The notes: generated by a model not told the origin, from the sequence alone. Shown: positions 14,316-22,413, counted from the first letter of the stretch. The stretch: DNA of 38,587 nt from an uncultured Verrucomicrobiota bacterium (GCA_903825435.1 CAIKAP010000108.1:1-38587); one strand, 5' to 3'. A program made the numbers and translations.

Positions 14316-15506
14316 TTATTTCAACGCGAGACAGGCGAGGGCGCTCTTGTTGCGGATGATGAGTTTGCCGTCGGCGATGATGGGCGCGGTCCAGCTTTGG
14401 CCGCCGAGCGGTTTGATGCGGCCGAGTTCGCGGAAGGCACGCGGGCTGGCCTCGGCCATGACGACGTCGCCTTTCGCGCCGTCAACAGCGATGATGACGC
14501 CATCAACGATGACAAGGCCGCCTTTCTCGAAGCCGGATTGTTTCCACAATGCCTTGCCGGTTTGCGGGTCGAGGCAGGCGAGGTCGCCGCTGATGCCGTA
14601 GATGTTGCCGTTGTAGAGGATCGGGGAGTTGAAGTGGCACTGGAGGTCTTTGTTTTCCCACGCGATGGAGGCGTTATTGCCGGTGACGGTGATCATGGCG
14701 CAGCCGTGGCCGTAGTTGCTGGAGATGAAGACGCGGTTACCGACGACGAGCGGTGTGGCGGCGTTGACGTAGTACTTGGTTTCCCAGGCGACCTGCCAGA
14801 GAAGGTTGCCGTTGGCCGCATCGACGCCGATGAGGTGCTTGGCGGTGAAGACGAGGTACTGTTTCTTGCCGGCGAGGGTGGCGACGGCGGGCGTGGCGTA
14901 GCCGGGGGCGTCGCTGTTGCCGCCTTTCCAGATCGTTGCGCCAGTGTTCTTGTTGAGGGCGGCGACCGCGGCGCCGCTGCCACCGGAGCAGACGATGAGT
15001 TTGTCGCCGTCAATGAACGGTGACCAAGCCATTTCCCAGCGGGGGACTTCGCCTTTGAACTCGGCGACGACGTCCTTGGTCCAGACGGGTTTGCCGGTTT
15101 TCTCGTCGAGGCAGTTGACGACGCCGAATCGGCTGACGGTGTAGACTTTGCCGTTGTCAACGGTCGGCGTGGCGCGGGCGAAACCATAGTTGGCCTTCGC
15201 GCTGTCGGCGTAGGTGTGGGTCCAGACGTCCTTGCCGGTCTTCAAGTCAATCGCACGGACGATGTCCTTGGCACCTTCGTGGTTGATGATGAAAACTTTT
15301 CCGTTGGCGACGCTCGGCCCGGCGTAACCGTCGTCGCTCATCGGTACGCGCCAGAGTTCGCGAGGCGGCTGGGTGTTCCAGTTCTTGTTTAGACCGGTCT
15401 CGGTCGAGATGTTGTCGCGGTTCGGGCCGAGGAAGTTCGGCCAGTCCCCAGCGTAAAGGGTGGTGGCGGTCAATATAGCGGTTGCAGTCAATAATTGGTT
15501 CATCAT
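14316..15506 (-). CDS. Secreted PQQ-like beta-propeller repeat protein
   Basis: 396 residues. Signal peptide MMNQLLTATAILTATTLYAG, then the hallmark DWPNFLGPNRDNISTETGL of the PVC-type PQQ-like proteins, followed by propeller blades with TGKDVW, TGKPVW, TGATIW, NGNLLW and TGKALW repeats. The ATG at 15506 is chosen because GGAG (complement of 15513-15516) lies 6 nt upstream. It shares the N-terminal motif and overall plan with the protein at 16689 and is therefore a paralogue. It is divergent from the dehydrogenase at 15595 across 88 bp that contains an AAACGTTT palindrome (15568-15575). Function unknown; extracytoplasmic scaffold or quinoprotein-like role are the alternatives. Confidence 0.88.
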   Translation of the reverse strand: MMNQLLTATAILTATTLYAGDWPNFLGPNRDNISTETGLNKNWNTQPPRELWRVPMSDDGYAGPSVANGKVFIINHEGAKDIVRAIDLKTGKDVWTHTYADSAKANYGFARATPTVDNGKVYTVSRFGVVNCLDEKTGKPVWTKDVVAEFKGEVPRWEMAWSPFIDGDKLIVCSGGSGAAVAALNKNTGATIWKGGNSDAPGYATPAVATLAGKKQYLVFTAKHLIGVDAANGNLLWQVAWETKYYVNAATPLVVGNRVFISSNYGHGCAMITVTGNNASIAWENKDLQCHFNSPILYNGNIYGISGDLACLDPQTGKALWKQSGFEKGGLVIVDGVIIAVDGAKGDVVMAEASPRAFRELGRIKPLGGQSWTAPIIADGKLIIRNKSALACLALK

Positions 15507-15594
15507 GATAATCTCCGTTTACAGGTACTCTGCCTCAAGAGAGCGTTGCTATCAACCTTGAATCGGGAAACGTTTTCTGAGAGAGTCGGCGCCC

Positions 15595-16674
15595 ATGTAC
15601 AGGAAACTGAGATTTGCATTGATCGGCTGCGGCCGCGTTTCCGAGAACCATCTCGGCGCGTTGACCTGCGGCCAGTTGCCGTCGGAACTGGTGGCGGTGT
15701 GCGACATTGACGAGGCGAAGGCACGCGCCAAGGGCGAGAAGTACAAGCTGCCGTTCTACACCGACTACCACGCGATGCTGGCGGCGCATCCCGACGTGGA
15801 CGTGATCAACGTCGCCACGCCGACCGGCTACCACGCGACGCATGTCATTGACCTCGCTCGCTACGGAAAACACATCGTCGTCGAGAAACCGATGGCGTTG
15901 CGCGTCGCCGACTGCGACAAGATGATCAAAGCCTGCCAGCGGAATCATTGCCGGTTGTTCGTCGTGAAGCAGAACCGGTTCAATCCCGCCGTTGTCGCGG
16001 CGCGCAAGGCGCTCGATGAAGGCCGGTTCGGCAAACTCGTGATGGGCACGGTGCGCGTTCGCTGGCGGCGGACGCAGGAGTATTACGAGCAGGACAACTG
16101 GCACGGCACGTGGGCGCTCGATGGCGGCGTGATGTCGCAACAGGCCAGCCATCATCTCGACCTGCTCCAGTGGTTCCTCGGCCCGATCAACAACCTCCAT
16201 TGCCGGACCGCGACGCGGCTGCTCGACATCGAGGTCGAGGACACAGCGGTCGCGACGTTCCAGTTCAAGAGCGGCGCGCTCGGCGCGTTCGAGGCGACCG
16301 TCGCCACGCGCCCGCAAGACCTCGAAGGTTCGCTTAGCATTCTCGGCGAAAAAGGCAGCGTCGTCCTCGGCGGCCACGCGGTGAACAAGATTCTGTACTG
16401 GGGTTTCTCCGACGCCCGTCCCGAAGACGCCGAGATTCACCAACTCTTTTCGCAGGAAGTCCCGAACGTTTATGGCCGCGGCCACACGCCGTACCTGGCC
16501 AGCGTCATCGAGGCGCTGCATCACAAGAAACCCGGCATGGTCGAGGGACACGAAGGCAAGAAGAACATCCAGATTTTGACTGCTCTCTACGAATCCGCCG
16601 CCCGTGGCGGCGTGTTGCTCAAGCCCGGTTGTCCCATCCGCCGCTCGCGGTTGGGCGAGAAAAAGAAACGTTAA
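15595..16674 (+). CDS. wlbA: Gfo/Idh/MocA dehydrogenase, WlbA-like (UDP-N-acetylglucosaminuronate 3-dehydrogenase type)
   Basis: 359 residues. Rossmann NAD motif IGCGRVSENHLGAL (about 10-23), then VATPTGYHATHVIDLARYGK, the family EKP signature with catalytic Lys98, and KQNRFNPAVVAARKAL. The substrate-domain segments RVRWRRTQEYYEQDNWHGTW, GGVMSQQASHHLDLLQWFLG, RLLDIEVEDTAV and TRPQDLEGSLSILGEKG closely fit WlbA/BplA, which oxidises the C3 hydroxyl of UDP-GlcNAcA using NAD in biosynthesis of diacetamido uronic acids for surface glycans. The symbol is by family resemblance. It lies 14 bp before a secreted propeller gene on the same strand. The EPS genes later in the window could use such a sugar; that is inference. 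Confidence 0.85.
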   Translation: MYRKLRFALIGCGRVSENHLGALTCGQLPSELVAVCDIDEAKARAKGEKYKLPFYTDYHAMLAAHPDVDVINVATPTGYHATHVIDLARYGKHIVVEKPMALRVADCDKMIKACQRNHCRLFVVKQNRFNPAVVAARKALDEGRFGKLVMGTVRVRWRRTQEYYEQDNWHGTWALDGGVMSQQASHHLDLLQWFLGPINNLHCRTATRLLDIEVEDTAVATFQFKSGALGAFEATVATRPQDLEGSLSILGEKGSVVLGGHAVNKILYWGFSDARPEDAEIHQLFSQEVPNVYGRGHTPYLASVIEALHHKKPGMVEGHEGKKNIQILTALYESAARGGVLLKPGCPIRRSRLGEKKKR

Positions 16675-16688
16675 ACACGAGGTATCCC

Positions 16689-17909
16689 ATGCGCACCACA
16701 AACCTGCTCGTCGCCCTGTTGCTCACCGCCACCGCCACATTTGCGGCAGACTGGCCGCAGTGGCACGGCCCCAACCGCGACAACATCTCCACCGAGACCG
16801 GCTTGCTCGCCGCTTGGCCTTCCGACGGCCCGCCGCTCGCCTGGAAAATCGGCGACATCGGTGCCGGTTACTCTGGCGTCTCCATCGCCAACGGCAAAAT
16901 CTTCACCATCGGCGACCTCGACGACGGTGCCTACGTCATCGCGCTTGACGCCAACGGCGGCAAACAACTCTGGAAAACCAAGCTCGGCAAAACCGGCGGC
17001 GGTGGTGGCTTCCCTGGCCCGCGCGCCACGCCCACCGTTGACGGCGACCTCGTATATTCGCTCGGCCAGTACGGCGACCTCCTCTGCGTCCAAGCCGCCA
17101 CCGGCAAGGAAGTCTGGCGCAAAAACCTCGGCAGCGATTTCTCCGGGAAAATGATGTCCGGTTGGGGCTACAGCGAGTCTATCCTCGTTGACGGCGACAA
17201 ACTCCTCTGCATGCCCGGTGGCGCTGGCGGCACGGTCGCAGCCCTCAACAAAAAGACCGGCGCCCTGATCTGGCGCAGCAAAGACCTCGCCGACTCCGCC
17301 ACCTATTCCTCGCTCCTCCCCGTCGTCATCAACGGCGTGCGCCAAGTCATCGTCTTCACCGACGCCCACGTCGCCGGCGTTGCCATCGACACCGGCAAAC
17401 TCCTCTGGTCCGGCCCACGCAAAGGCAAGACGGCCGTTATTTCGATGCCGATCTACAAGGATAATCAGGTCTTCGTCAGCTCCGGCTACGGCATCGGTTG
17501 CAACCTCTTCAAAATCACCGGTGCCAACGCCACCGAAGTGTACGCCAACACCAGCATGGTCAACCACCACGGCGGCGTCATTCTCCTCGGCAATAACCTC
17601 TACGGCTTCAGCGACAAAGGCGGCTGGACCTGCATGGACTTCAAGACCGGCAATGTAGTCTGGACCGAGAAGAAGCTCGGCAAAGGTACCATCAGCTACG
17701 CCGACGGCCATTTCTACTGCCGCGCCGAAGGCGGCCCCGGCACCATCGTCCTCATCGAAGCCTCGCCGACCGGCTGGAAAGAAACCGGCCGCTTCGACCA
17801 ACCCGATCGCAGCAAGAAGAACAGTTGGCCGCACATGGTCATCAGCAACGGCAAGCTCTACATCCGCGACCAGGAAGTGTTGCTCTGTTACGACATCCAC
17901 AAAAAGTGA
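16689..17909 (+). CDS. Secreted PQQ-like beta-propeller repeat protein
   Basis: 406 residues from the ATG at 16689, which has a GAGG ribosome-binding site 6 nt upstream and begins a clear signal peptide (MRTTNLLVALLLTATATFAA). The mature N-terminus DWPQWHGPNRDNISTETGLL is the PVC PQQ-like hallmark. Blades follow with ITFG-type YVIALDANGGKQLW, VQAATGKEVW, LNKKTGALIW, IDTGKLLW and FKTGNVVW repeats. The upstream in-frame start at 16629 lies inside the dehydrogenase and is rejected. It is paralogous to the protein at 14316. It follows wlbA by 14 bp, and its stop overlaps or closely precedes the Cys-rich small gene at 17918. Likely periplasmic; function unknown. Confidence 0.88.
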   Translation: MRTTNLLVALLLTATATFAADWPQWHGPNRDNISTETGLLAAWPSDGPPLAWKIGDIGAGYSGVSIANGKIFTIGDLDDGAYVIALDANGGKQLWKTKLGKTGGGGGFPGPRATPTVDGDLVYSLGQYGDLLCVQAATGKEVWRKNLGSDFSGKMMSGWGYSESILVDGDKLLCMPGGAGGTVAALNKKTGALIWRSKDLADSATYSSLLPVVINGVRQVIVFTDAHVAGVAIDTGKLLWSGPRKGKTAVISMPIYKDNQVFVSSGYGIGCNLFKITGANATEVYANTSMVNHHGGVILLGNNLYGFSDKGGWTCMDFKTGNVVWTEKKLGKGTISYADGHFYCRAEGGPGTIVLIEASPTGWKETGRFDQPDRSKKNSWPHMVISNGKLYIRDQEVLLCYDIHKK

Positions 17910-17917
17910 AGCGCGTC

Positions 17918-18121
17918 ATGGAGTGCAAGAAAGACAAGAACAAGAAGAAATGCGCCTGCACCTACGATCCATGCAGCCGCAAAGGCGTCTGCTGTGATTG
18001 CCTCACGTACCACCTCGCCAACCGCGAACTCCCCGGCTGCTGTTTCCCCAAGGACTCCGAAGCAACCTACGACCGCTCGTTCGAACATTTCGCCCGCTTG
18101 GTAAACGCTCATCGCGTCTGA
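17918..18121 (+). CDS. Small cysteine-rich protein, DUF6485-like
   Basis: 67 residues, MECKKDKNKKKCACTYDPCS then RKGVCCDCLTYHLANRELPG and CCFPKDSEATYDRSFEHFAR. Nine cysteines in a C-x8-C-x-C-x5-C-x5-CC-x-C-x13-CC pattern suggest a bound metal (Zn or Fe-S). The sequence matches what I recall of DUF6485, a widespread family of unknown function. ATG at 17918 is the conserved-looking start; an in-frame GTG at 17906 that overlaps the preceding stop (GTGA) is an alternative. Same operon as wlbA and the propeller gene. Its 3' end overlaps by 13 bp the end of the convergent propeller gene at 18109. Confidence 0.8.
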   Translation: MECKKDKNKKKCACTYDPCSRKGVCCDCLTYHLANRELPGCCFPKDSEATYDRSFEHFARLVNAHRV

Positions 18122-19368
18122 GTTGACGGCGGCGGCGGCGGTTTCACGCCGATGCAGTAGAGGTTCTTTGCTGTGCGGACGTAGAGGCGTCCGTTCGCGG
18201 CGACGATGGTCGAACGGCAAACCGGTTCGGCGAGATTTGTCCTGCCCAGTTCGCGGTACTCGTCGCCTGCCGCCAGCACAACGACTTCGCCAGTCACGCT
18301 GATGAGGTAAATCTTGTCGTCGGCGCCGGTCGGCGATGCTTGCAGCGGATTGGCGACGGGAAGTTTCTGTTGCCAGATCACGCGCCCCGTCTTCGGCTCC
18401 AAACACGCCAGTTCGCGTTCCTGTTCCTGGAGAACGTAGAGCCGGTTCTTGTAGACCAGCGGCGAGGCGATCCAACAGCGGTTCGCCTCGAACACCCACT
18501 CGACCGCCTTGCCGCCCGCGCGCAACGCGAACAACGGCCGATGCTCCGACCGGGCCACGAAAATCAAATCGCCCAGCGCCACCGGCGTCGGAACGTTGTG
18601 CTGACGAATCTGCCGGTCCGCCGGTGTGAACCACCAACGCCACAACTCTTTGCCGCTCGCCGGGTCGTGCGCCGTCACGCATTCGCCACCCGCGATGATG
18701 ATCTCGCGGCGACCGTTCCACTCGAATGGGTACGGCGTGACGTAGGATTCGCGCGATTGATCTGTCGCGTCGGTCGGGCGTTCCTGTTTCCAGAGCGTCT
18801 TGCCCGTCGACGGGTCCACGGCGAGCAGGTACGAGCTGTTGCTGTGCAATGCCAGCACGTACAGCTTGCCGTCGTACAGCAACGGGCTGGAACTGTAGCC
18901 GAAGTTTGCGACGAACTCGCCGTACTCCTTCGACAGATCGCGCCGCCAGAGCGGTTGGCCGTCGCACGTGAATGCCGCGAGCGCGCCGTCGCCAGTGAGA
19001 AACCAGACGTTCGTGCCGTCCGTCACCGGCGAAGGAGACGCCATGTCGTTCGCGCCGGGCGTTTTGTGGTCGCCGCTCAACTGCTGACGCCACGAAATCT
19101 TTCCGCTCCGCGCGTCCAGACCGAGAGCGAGTACCTCCTTCGCCGCCTTGTCCGCCGCGCTCAGGAAGATGCGGTCACAAACAACCACCGGCGTCGCCGC
19201 GCCCGGCCCCGGCAACGGCGTCGCCCATTGCACGTGGTTGGTCGCGTCCCACGTCGCAGGCAGGTGTGTCTCGGTGGTCGAGCCGTTGAATGACGGCCCA
19301 CGCCATTGCGGCCAGTCGGCAGCAAGGGCGGTCGTTGCCAGGAGAAAACAAATCAGCAGCGTGCGCAC
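18109..19368 (-). CDS. Secreted PQQ-like beta-propeller repeat protein
   Basis: 419 residues. Signal peptide MRTLLICFLLATTALAA, then DWPQWRGPSFNGSTTETHLP, the canonical PVC motif. Blades include ARSGKISW, DGQPLWRR, VDPSTGKTLW, HDPASGKELWRWW and LEPKTGRVIW. The protein ends with a short proline-rich tail (KPPPPPSTQTR). It is convergent with the Cys-rich gene (13-bp overlap) and divergent from the methyltransferase-like gene at 19452. It is the fourth propeller protein within 6 kb. No catalytic residues can be assigned from sequence alone. Confidence 0.87.
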   Translation of the reverse strand: MRTLLICFLLATTALAADWPQWRGPSFNGSTTETHLPATWDATNHVQWATPLPGPGAATPVVVCDRIFLSAADKAAKEVLALGLDARSGKISWRQQLSGDHKTPGANDMASPSPVTDGTNVWFLTGDGALAAFTCDGQPLWRRDLSKEYGEFVANFGYSSSPLLYDGKLYVLALHSNSSYLLAVDPSTGKTLWKQERPTDATDQSRESYVTPYPFEWNGRREIIIAGGECVTAHDPASGKELWRWWFTPADRQIRQHNVPTPVALGDLIFVARSEHRPLFALRAGGKAVEWVFEANRCWIASPLVYKNRLYVLQEQERELACLEPKTGRVIWQQKLPVANPLQASPTGADDKIYLISVTGEVVVLAAGDEYRELGRTNLAEPVCRSTIVAANGRLYVRTAKNLYCIGVKPPPPPSTQTR

Positions 19369-19422
19369 GCCGTCACAATACCAAATCGAGCAAACACCCG
19401 ACCAGCAGAATACCCGTTGTGC

Positions 19423-19451
19423 GAATGGCCGTCATCTTCTACGATGCGGCC
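19423..19451 (+). promoter_or_regulatory. Candidate promoter giving a leaderless mRNA for the 19452 gene
   Basis: TACGAT (19440-19445) ends exactly 6 nt before the ATG at 19452, and no ribosome-binding site is present. A weak TTGTGC box lies 17 bp further upstream. The geometry matches the arsR and glycosyltransferase promoters in this window. The -35 is poor, so the call is tentative. Confidence 0.4.
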
Positions 19452-20177
19452 ATGAGTGACAACTTTGCCATCCTCGATTCACAGTCAACGCCGCTGGGCG
19501 AATTGATATTGCGGCGCCGGCGCCTCCTCTCGCTGGATGGGCTGGAGGTTTTTGAAGTGAAACTGGGCGAGGCATTCCTGATGTCCAGCCTGTTCCATGA
19601 TGTCGAAGTCGCGCTGGCCGACCTCGGCTTGGCTGTGCTCGACGCCCCGGCGCTTGATGTCGTCGTGGGCGGACTAGGGCTGGGTTACACTGCGGTGGCT
19701 GCCTTGAAACATCCCGCCGTGCGCTCCCTCTTGGTGGTCGAAATGCTGGACGCGGTGATTGGCTGGCACAAACAAGGACTCGTCCCGCTCGGCGCAACGC
19801 TGACCGGTGACGCCCGGTGCCGGTTTGTTCAGGGCGACTTCTTTGCCATGGCCGGTGCGCCCGAACAAGGCTTCGATCCCGCCCAACCCGGTCGACGGTT
19901 TCACGCCGTGCTGCTGGACATTGATCACTCCCCGCACGATCTGCTGCACCCGCGCAATGCATCGTTCTACCAGCCGGACGGCCTGCGACGGCTCGCCGCG
20001 CATCTTCATCCCGGTGGGGTGTTTGCGATGTGGTCCGATGAACCGCCCGATCAGGGGTTTCTGGAGAATCTCGACCAAGTCTTCGTCAACGCACAACCGC
20101 ACGTCGTCAAGTTTCACAACCCGTTACTCGACTGCGATTCGTCGAGCACGGTCTATGTGGCCTGCAAGGCGAAGTGA
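19452..20177 (+). CDS. Spermidine-synthase-like methyltransferase-fold protein
   Basis: 241 residues from the ATG at 19452 (MSDNFAILDSQSTPLGELIL). Fold: Rossmann methyltransferase/aminopropyltransferase with the nucleotide-binding motif VVVGGLGLGYTAVAALK, acidic loop VVEMLDAVIGWHK, and a catalytic-region DIDHSPHDLLHPRNASFYQP. The motif KLGEAFLMSSLFHDVEVALA is typical of spermine/spermidine-synthase-domain proteins that are not true polyamine synthases. It is homologous to the 21328 protein. An earlier in-frame ATG at 19425 is possible but adds a non-conserved tail. The actual substrate is unknown; do not read it as proof of polyamine synthesis. Confidence 0.8.
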   Translation: MSDNFAILDSQSTPLGELILRRRRLLSLDGLEVFEVKLGEAFLMSSLFHDVEVALADLGLAVLDAPALDVVVGGLGLGYTAVAALKHPAVRSLLVVEMLDAVIGWHKQGLVPLGATLTGDARCRFVQGDFFAMAGAPEQGFDPAQPGRRFHAVLLDIDHSPHDLLHPRNASFYQPDGLRRLAAHLHPGGVFAMWSDEPPDQGFLENLDQVFVNAQPHVVKFHNPLLDCDSSSTVYVACKAK

Positions 20178-20183
20178 TTTACG

Positions 20184-20230
20184 TTGGGACAGTGAGCCAA
20201 TTCAGGTTAAAATGAGGACGGAGGCAGACC
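20184..20230 (+). promoter_or_regulatory. Promoter and ribosome-binding site of the 47-residue protein
   Basis: TTGGGA (20184-20189), 18-bp spacer, TAAAAT (20208-20213), then a strong GGAGG ribosome-binding site 6 nt before the ATG at 20231. Together with a terminator-like hairpin downstream, this argues that the small ORF is a real monocistronic gene. Confidence 0.55.
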
Positions 20231-20374
20231 ATGAGTGACGCCGAGACCAAACTAACCAACAAGGCGGAGCCCAAACCCGTTGGCAAGGCCGAGAGCAGAC
20301 AGGCTGGCAAGGGATCAAAACGTCGCCCGTTCAATGCGAAGCAATTCGGCGCGAATTATGAGACGATCCACTGA
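20231..20374 (+). CDS. Small basic protein (47 residues), unknown
   Basis: Begins MSDAETKLTNKAEPKPVGKA, continues through a Lys/Gly/Arg-rich linker with GKGSKRRPF, and ends NAKQFGANYETIH. Strongly basic, low in hydrophobics, no cysteines; it looks intrinsically disordered with a conserved-looking C-terminal tip. Evidence for expression is its own -35/-10, an ideal GGAGG ribosome-binding site and a downstream T-rich hairpin. It sits between a spermidine-synthase-like gene and a CvfB-like RNA-binding protein gene. It could be a nucleic-acid- or ribosome-associated microprotein; I know no family for it. Basic composition and the KRRPF motif are the only hints. Confidence 0.6.
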   Translation: MSDAETKLTNKAEPKPVGKAESRQAGKGSKRRPFNAKQFGANYETIH

Positions 20375-20383
20375 GGCAATCCC

Positions 20384-20422
20384 AGAAACCGAAGTATTAG
20401 GGGCGAGCCCGGTTTTCTTTTT
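20384..20422 (+). terminator. Candidate intrinsic terminator after the 47-residue gene
   Basis: AAACCG (20386-20391) pairs with CGGTTT (20410-20415); the loop contains a GGGC/GCCC mini-hairpin; a T-rich run (TTTTCTTTTT, 20413-20422) follows. Placed 10 bp after the stop codon at 20374. The stem is short, so moderate confidence. Confidence 0.5.
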
Positions 20423-20467
20423 CGTATCTCTCCCACTCACGCCGGTTAAGTGTATACTGCGCCCATC

Positions 20468-21331
20468 ATGGTAATGATTGGCAGACGAAACACACTCCGC
20501 GTCGTGCGCGATGCCCCGCCCGGGTTTTATCTCACTGGCGACGGCCAGCAAGAGATTCTGCTCCCCGGCCGCTATATCCCGCCCGGCGCGAAACCGGGCG
20601 ACACGATCGACGTATTTGTCTATCTGGACTCCGAGGACCGGCTCGTGGCCACCACCGAGACACCGCTCGCCATGGTCGGCGAATTTGCCTGGCTACAGGT
20701 CATCAGCCTCGCGCCCCACGTAGGCGCGTTCCTCAACTGGGGACTCGCCAAGGACCTGCTCCTGCCGTTCCACGAACAGGCCACCCCCGTCCGCCGCGAA
20801 CAATGGGTGGCGGCTTTCATCTTTCTCGATCCGGTCAGCCACCGCATCGTCGCCACCACGCGGTTGGGCCGGCACCTGAACCGCACGCCCCCGACCTATG
20901 CCGAGGGACAATCGGTCAATCTCCTCATCACCGCCAAGACCAATCTCGGCTACAACGCCATCGTTGAAAACGCCCACCGCGGCCTCCTCTACCACAGCAA
21001 CCTCGCCGGCCCGCTCACCCTCGGCCAGAAACTGCAGGCGTTCGTCCGCAAACTCCGCCCTGATGGCAAAATCGACCTCAGCCTCGACGTCGCCGGCTAC
21101 AAACGCGTCGCCCCGCTCACCGAGCAAATCATCGCCGCGCTCCAGGCGAACGGCGGCCGCCTCGCCTTCGACGATGACAGTACGCCCCAGGCGATCCGCG
21201 ACAAATTCAGCGTCAGCAAAAACGCCTTCAAACAAGCCCTCGGCGGCCTCTACAAAAAACGCCGCATCCGCTTTCTCAACCCCGGCATTGAATTGATCGG
21301 CAAACCGTCCGCACCCACCGGCAAACGATGA
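20468..21331 (+). CDS. cvfB: CvfB-like S1-domain RNA-binding protein
   Basis: 287 residues from the ATG at 20468 (MVMIGRRNTLRVVRDAPPGF). The opening IGRRNTLRVVRDxxxGFYL, the ILLPGRYIPPGAKPGDTIDV segment, and VFVYLDSEDRLVATTETPLA followed by VGEFAWLQVISLAPHVGAFL and NWGLAKDLLLPFHEQ are the tandem S1-like OB folds of CvfB/YitL. The C-terminus (IRDKFSVSKNAFKQALGGLY) is the family's winged-helix end. In Staphylococcus CvfB binds RNA and affects virulence gene expression. A TATACT -10 box (20453-20458) lies 9 nt before the ATG and no ribosome-binding site is present, so a leaderless or very short leader is likely. The stop overlaps the next start (ATGA at 21328-21331). Confidence 0.88.
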   Translation: MVMIGRRNTLRVVRDAPPGFYLTGDGQQEILLPGRYIPPGAKPGDTIDVFVYLDSEDRLVATTETPLAMVGEFAWLQVISLAPHVGAFLNWGLAKDLLLPFHEQATPVRREQWVAAFIFLDPVSHRIVATTRLGRHLNRTPPTYAEGQSVNLLITAKTNLGYNAIVENAHRGLLYHSNLAGPLTLGQKLQAFVRKLRPDGKIDLSLDVAGYKRVAPLTEQIIAALQANGGRLAFDDDSTPQAIRDKFSVSKNAFKQALGGLYKKRRIRFLNPGIELIGKPSAPTGKR

Positions 21332-22008
21332 AACCCGAACGCAAACTCGCCGAAACGACCACGCGCAATGGCGCCCGCCTGACCCTCTGCGAACACGACG
21401 GCAACTACGCCATCCGCCTCAACGGCCAAACCCTGATGCACTCCGCGATGGCCGCCTCCGAACTCCACCTCGGCGAACTCGCCGTCGCCCGGCTGCCCCA
21501 TTCGTCCGCGCCCCGCATCCTCATCGGCGGCTTGGGCATGGGGTTCAGTTTGCGCAGCGTCCTCGCCCAGACCGGCCGCCACGCCAGCGTCCACGTCGCC
21601 GAGCTGATCCCGCAAGTCGTCGCTTGGAACCGCGAATTCCTCACCACGGTCAACGGCAAGCTCGTGGACGACCCGCGCGTCACCATCTTCACCGACGACG
21701 TCTGGAACGTCCTGCTCCGCACCAAACCCGGCCAGTACGACGCGCTCGTGCTCGACATCGACAACGGCCCGACCGCGATGGTCCAGCAGCCCAACGCCCG
21801 GCTCTACAAATCGTCCGGCATCCAGCTCCTGCTGGCCGCGCTCAAGCCCGGTGGCCGTGCCGCCATCTGGTCCGCCGCGGAGGATCACGCCTTTGCCGAC
21901 CGGCTGGTCCTCGCCGGTTTCCGTGTCGAGGGCAAAGCGCACAAGCTCTACGAAAAAGCCAAGCGCAACGGCTGCGTCATCTACGTCGCCGACAAACCGC
22001 CGCAGTAA
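21328..22008 (+). CDS. Spermidine-synthase-like methyltransferase-fold protein, second copy
   Basis: 226 residues, starting MKPERKLAETTTRNGARLTL within the ATGA overlap with cvfB. Rossmann nucleotide-binding motif ILIGGLGMGFSLRSVL, acidic VAELIPQVVAWNREFL, then DALVLDIDNGPTAMVQQPNA and LKPGGRAAIWSAAEDHAFAD. The segment LMHSAMAASELHLGELAVAR is typical of spermidine-synthase-domain proteins outside the true polyamine pathway. Homologous to the 19452 protein but with a different N-terminus. Coupling to an RNA-binding protein gene invites the idea of RNA- or translation-linked methylation; that is inference only. Confidence 0.8.
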   Translation: MKPERKLAETTTRNGARLTLCEHDGNYAIRLNGQTLMHSAMAASELHLGELAVARLPHSSAPRILIGGLGMGFSLRSVLAQTGRHASVHVAELIPQVVAWNREFLTTVNGKLVDDPRVTIFTDDVWNVLLRTKPGQYDALVLDIDNGPTAMVQQPNARLYKSSGIQLLLAALKPGGRAAIWSAAEDHAFADRLVLAGFRVEGKAHKLYEKAKRNGCVIYVADKPPQ

Positions 22009-22021
22009 GTCACCGAACCCG

Positions 22022-22045
22022 GCGCCGCCGCGGCGCAACTCCGTT
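22022..22045 (+). terminator. Candidate terminator hairpin after the cvfB operon
   Basis: GCGCCG-CCG-CGGCGC (22022-22036), a perfect 6-bp stem, followed by a short pyrimidine/T-rich run (CCGTTTCTTT). It lies 14 bp after the stop at 22008 and before the convergent gene at 22064. T-run weak. Confidence 0.45.
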
Positions 22046-22063
22046 TCTTTGCTGTCGCATCCG

Positions 22064-22345
22064 CTACCAATTTCCGGCCGCAAAATGGTTATCAGTCTCA
22101 TCGACAATTGAACCATCAGGCAAAACACTTACGGGCACGATGTACTCTTCGACTGTCATGGCATCTTCAAACTCTCGTTCGCCAGCGAGAAATTGCCGAA
22201 GGCGTTCCATCGTGTCCTCTGCAATCACTCGTTGTGCCTCGACTTCGGTCGCATAGACGACCGGGTTTCCTTGTTCGTTACGCTCAATCGGCACGGGACC
22301 ATCGCACAAGGTCGTGATGTAAATGCAGTAACCGGCATCAATCAT
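22064..22345 (-). CDS. Conserved hypothetical small protein
   Basis: 93 residues if started at the ATG at 22345 (MIDAGYCIYITTLCDGPVPI), 98 if at 22360. The internal start is preferred because TTGTGT (complement of 22374-22379), 17-bp spacer and TAAAAA (complement of 22351-22356) end 5 nt before it, which would make a leaderless start. Features: NEQGNPVVYATEVEAQRVIA and a C-terminal AMTVEEYIVPVSVLPDGSIV. I recall similar orphans in accessory regions but no function. Probably soluble. It is divergent from the XRE gene at 22414, which begins the nuclease-helicase module. Confidence 0.6.
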   Translation of the reverse strand: MIDAGYCIYITTLCDGPVPIERNEQGNPVVYATEVEAQRVIAEDTMERLRQFLAGEREFEDAMTVEEYIVPVSVLPDGSIVDETDNHFAAGNW

Positions 22346-22413
22346 AGCTCTTTTTAGCATGTTCCAATCGGGAACACAACTTTCATCCTCATCTGTTACC
22401 CTGGCGGGACATC

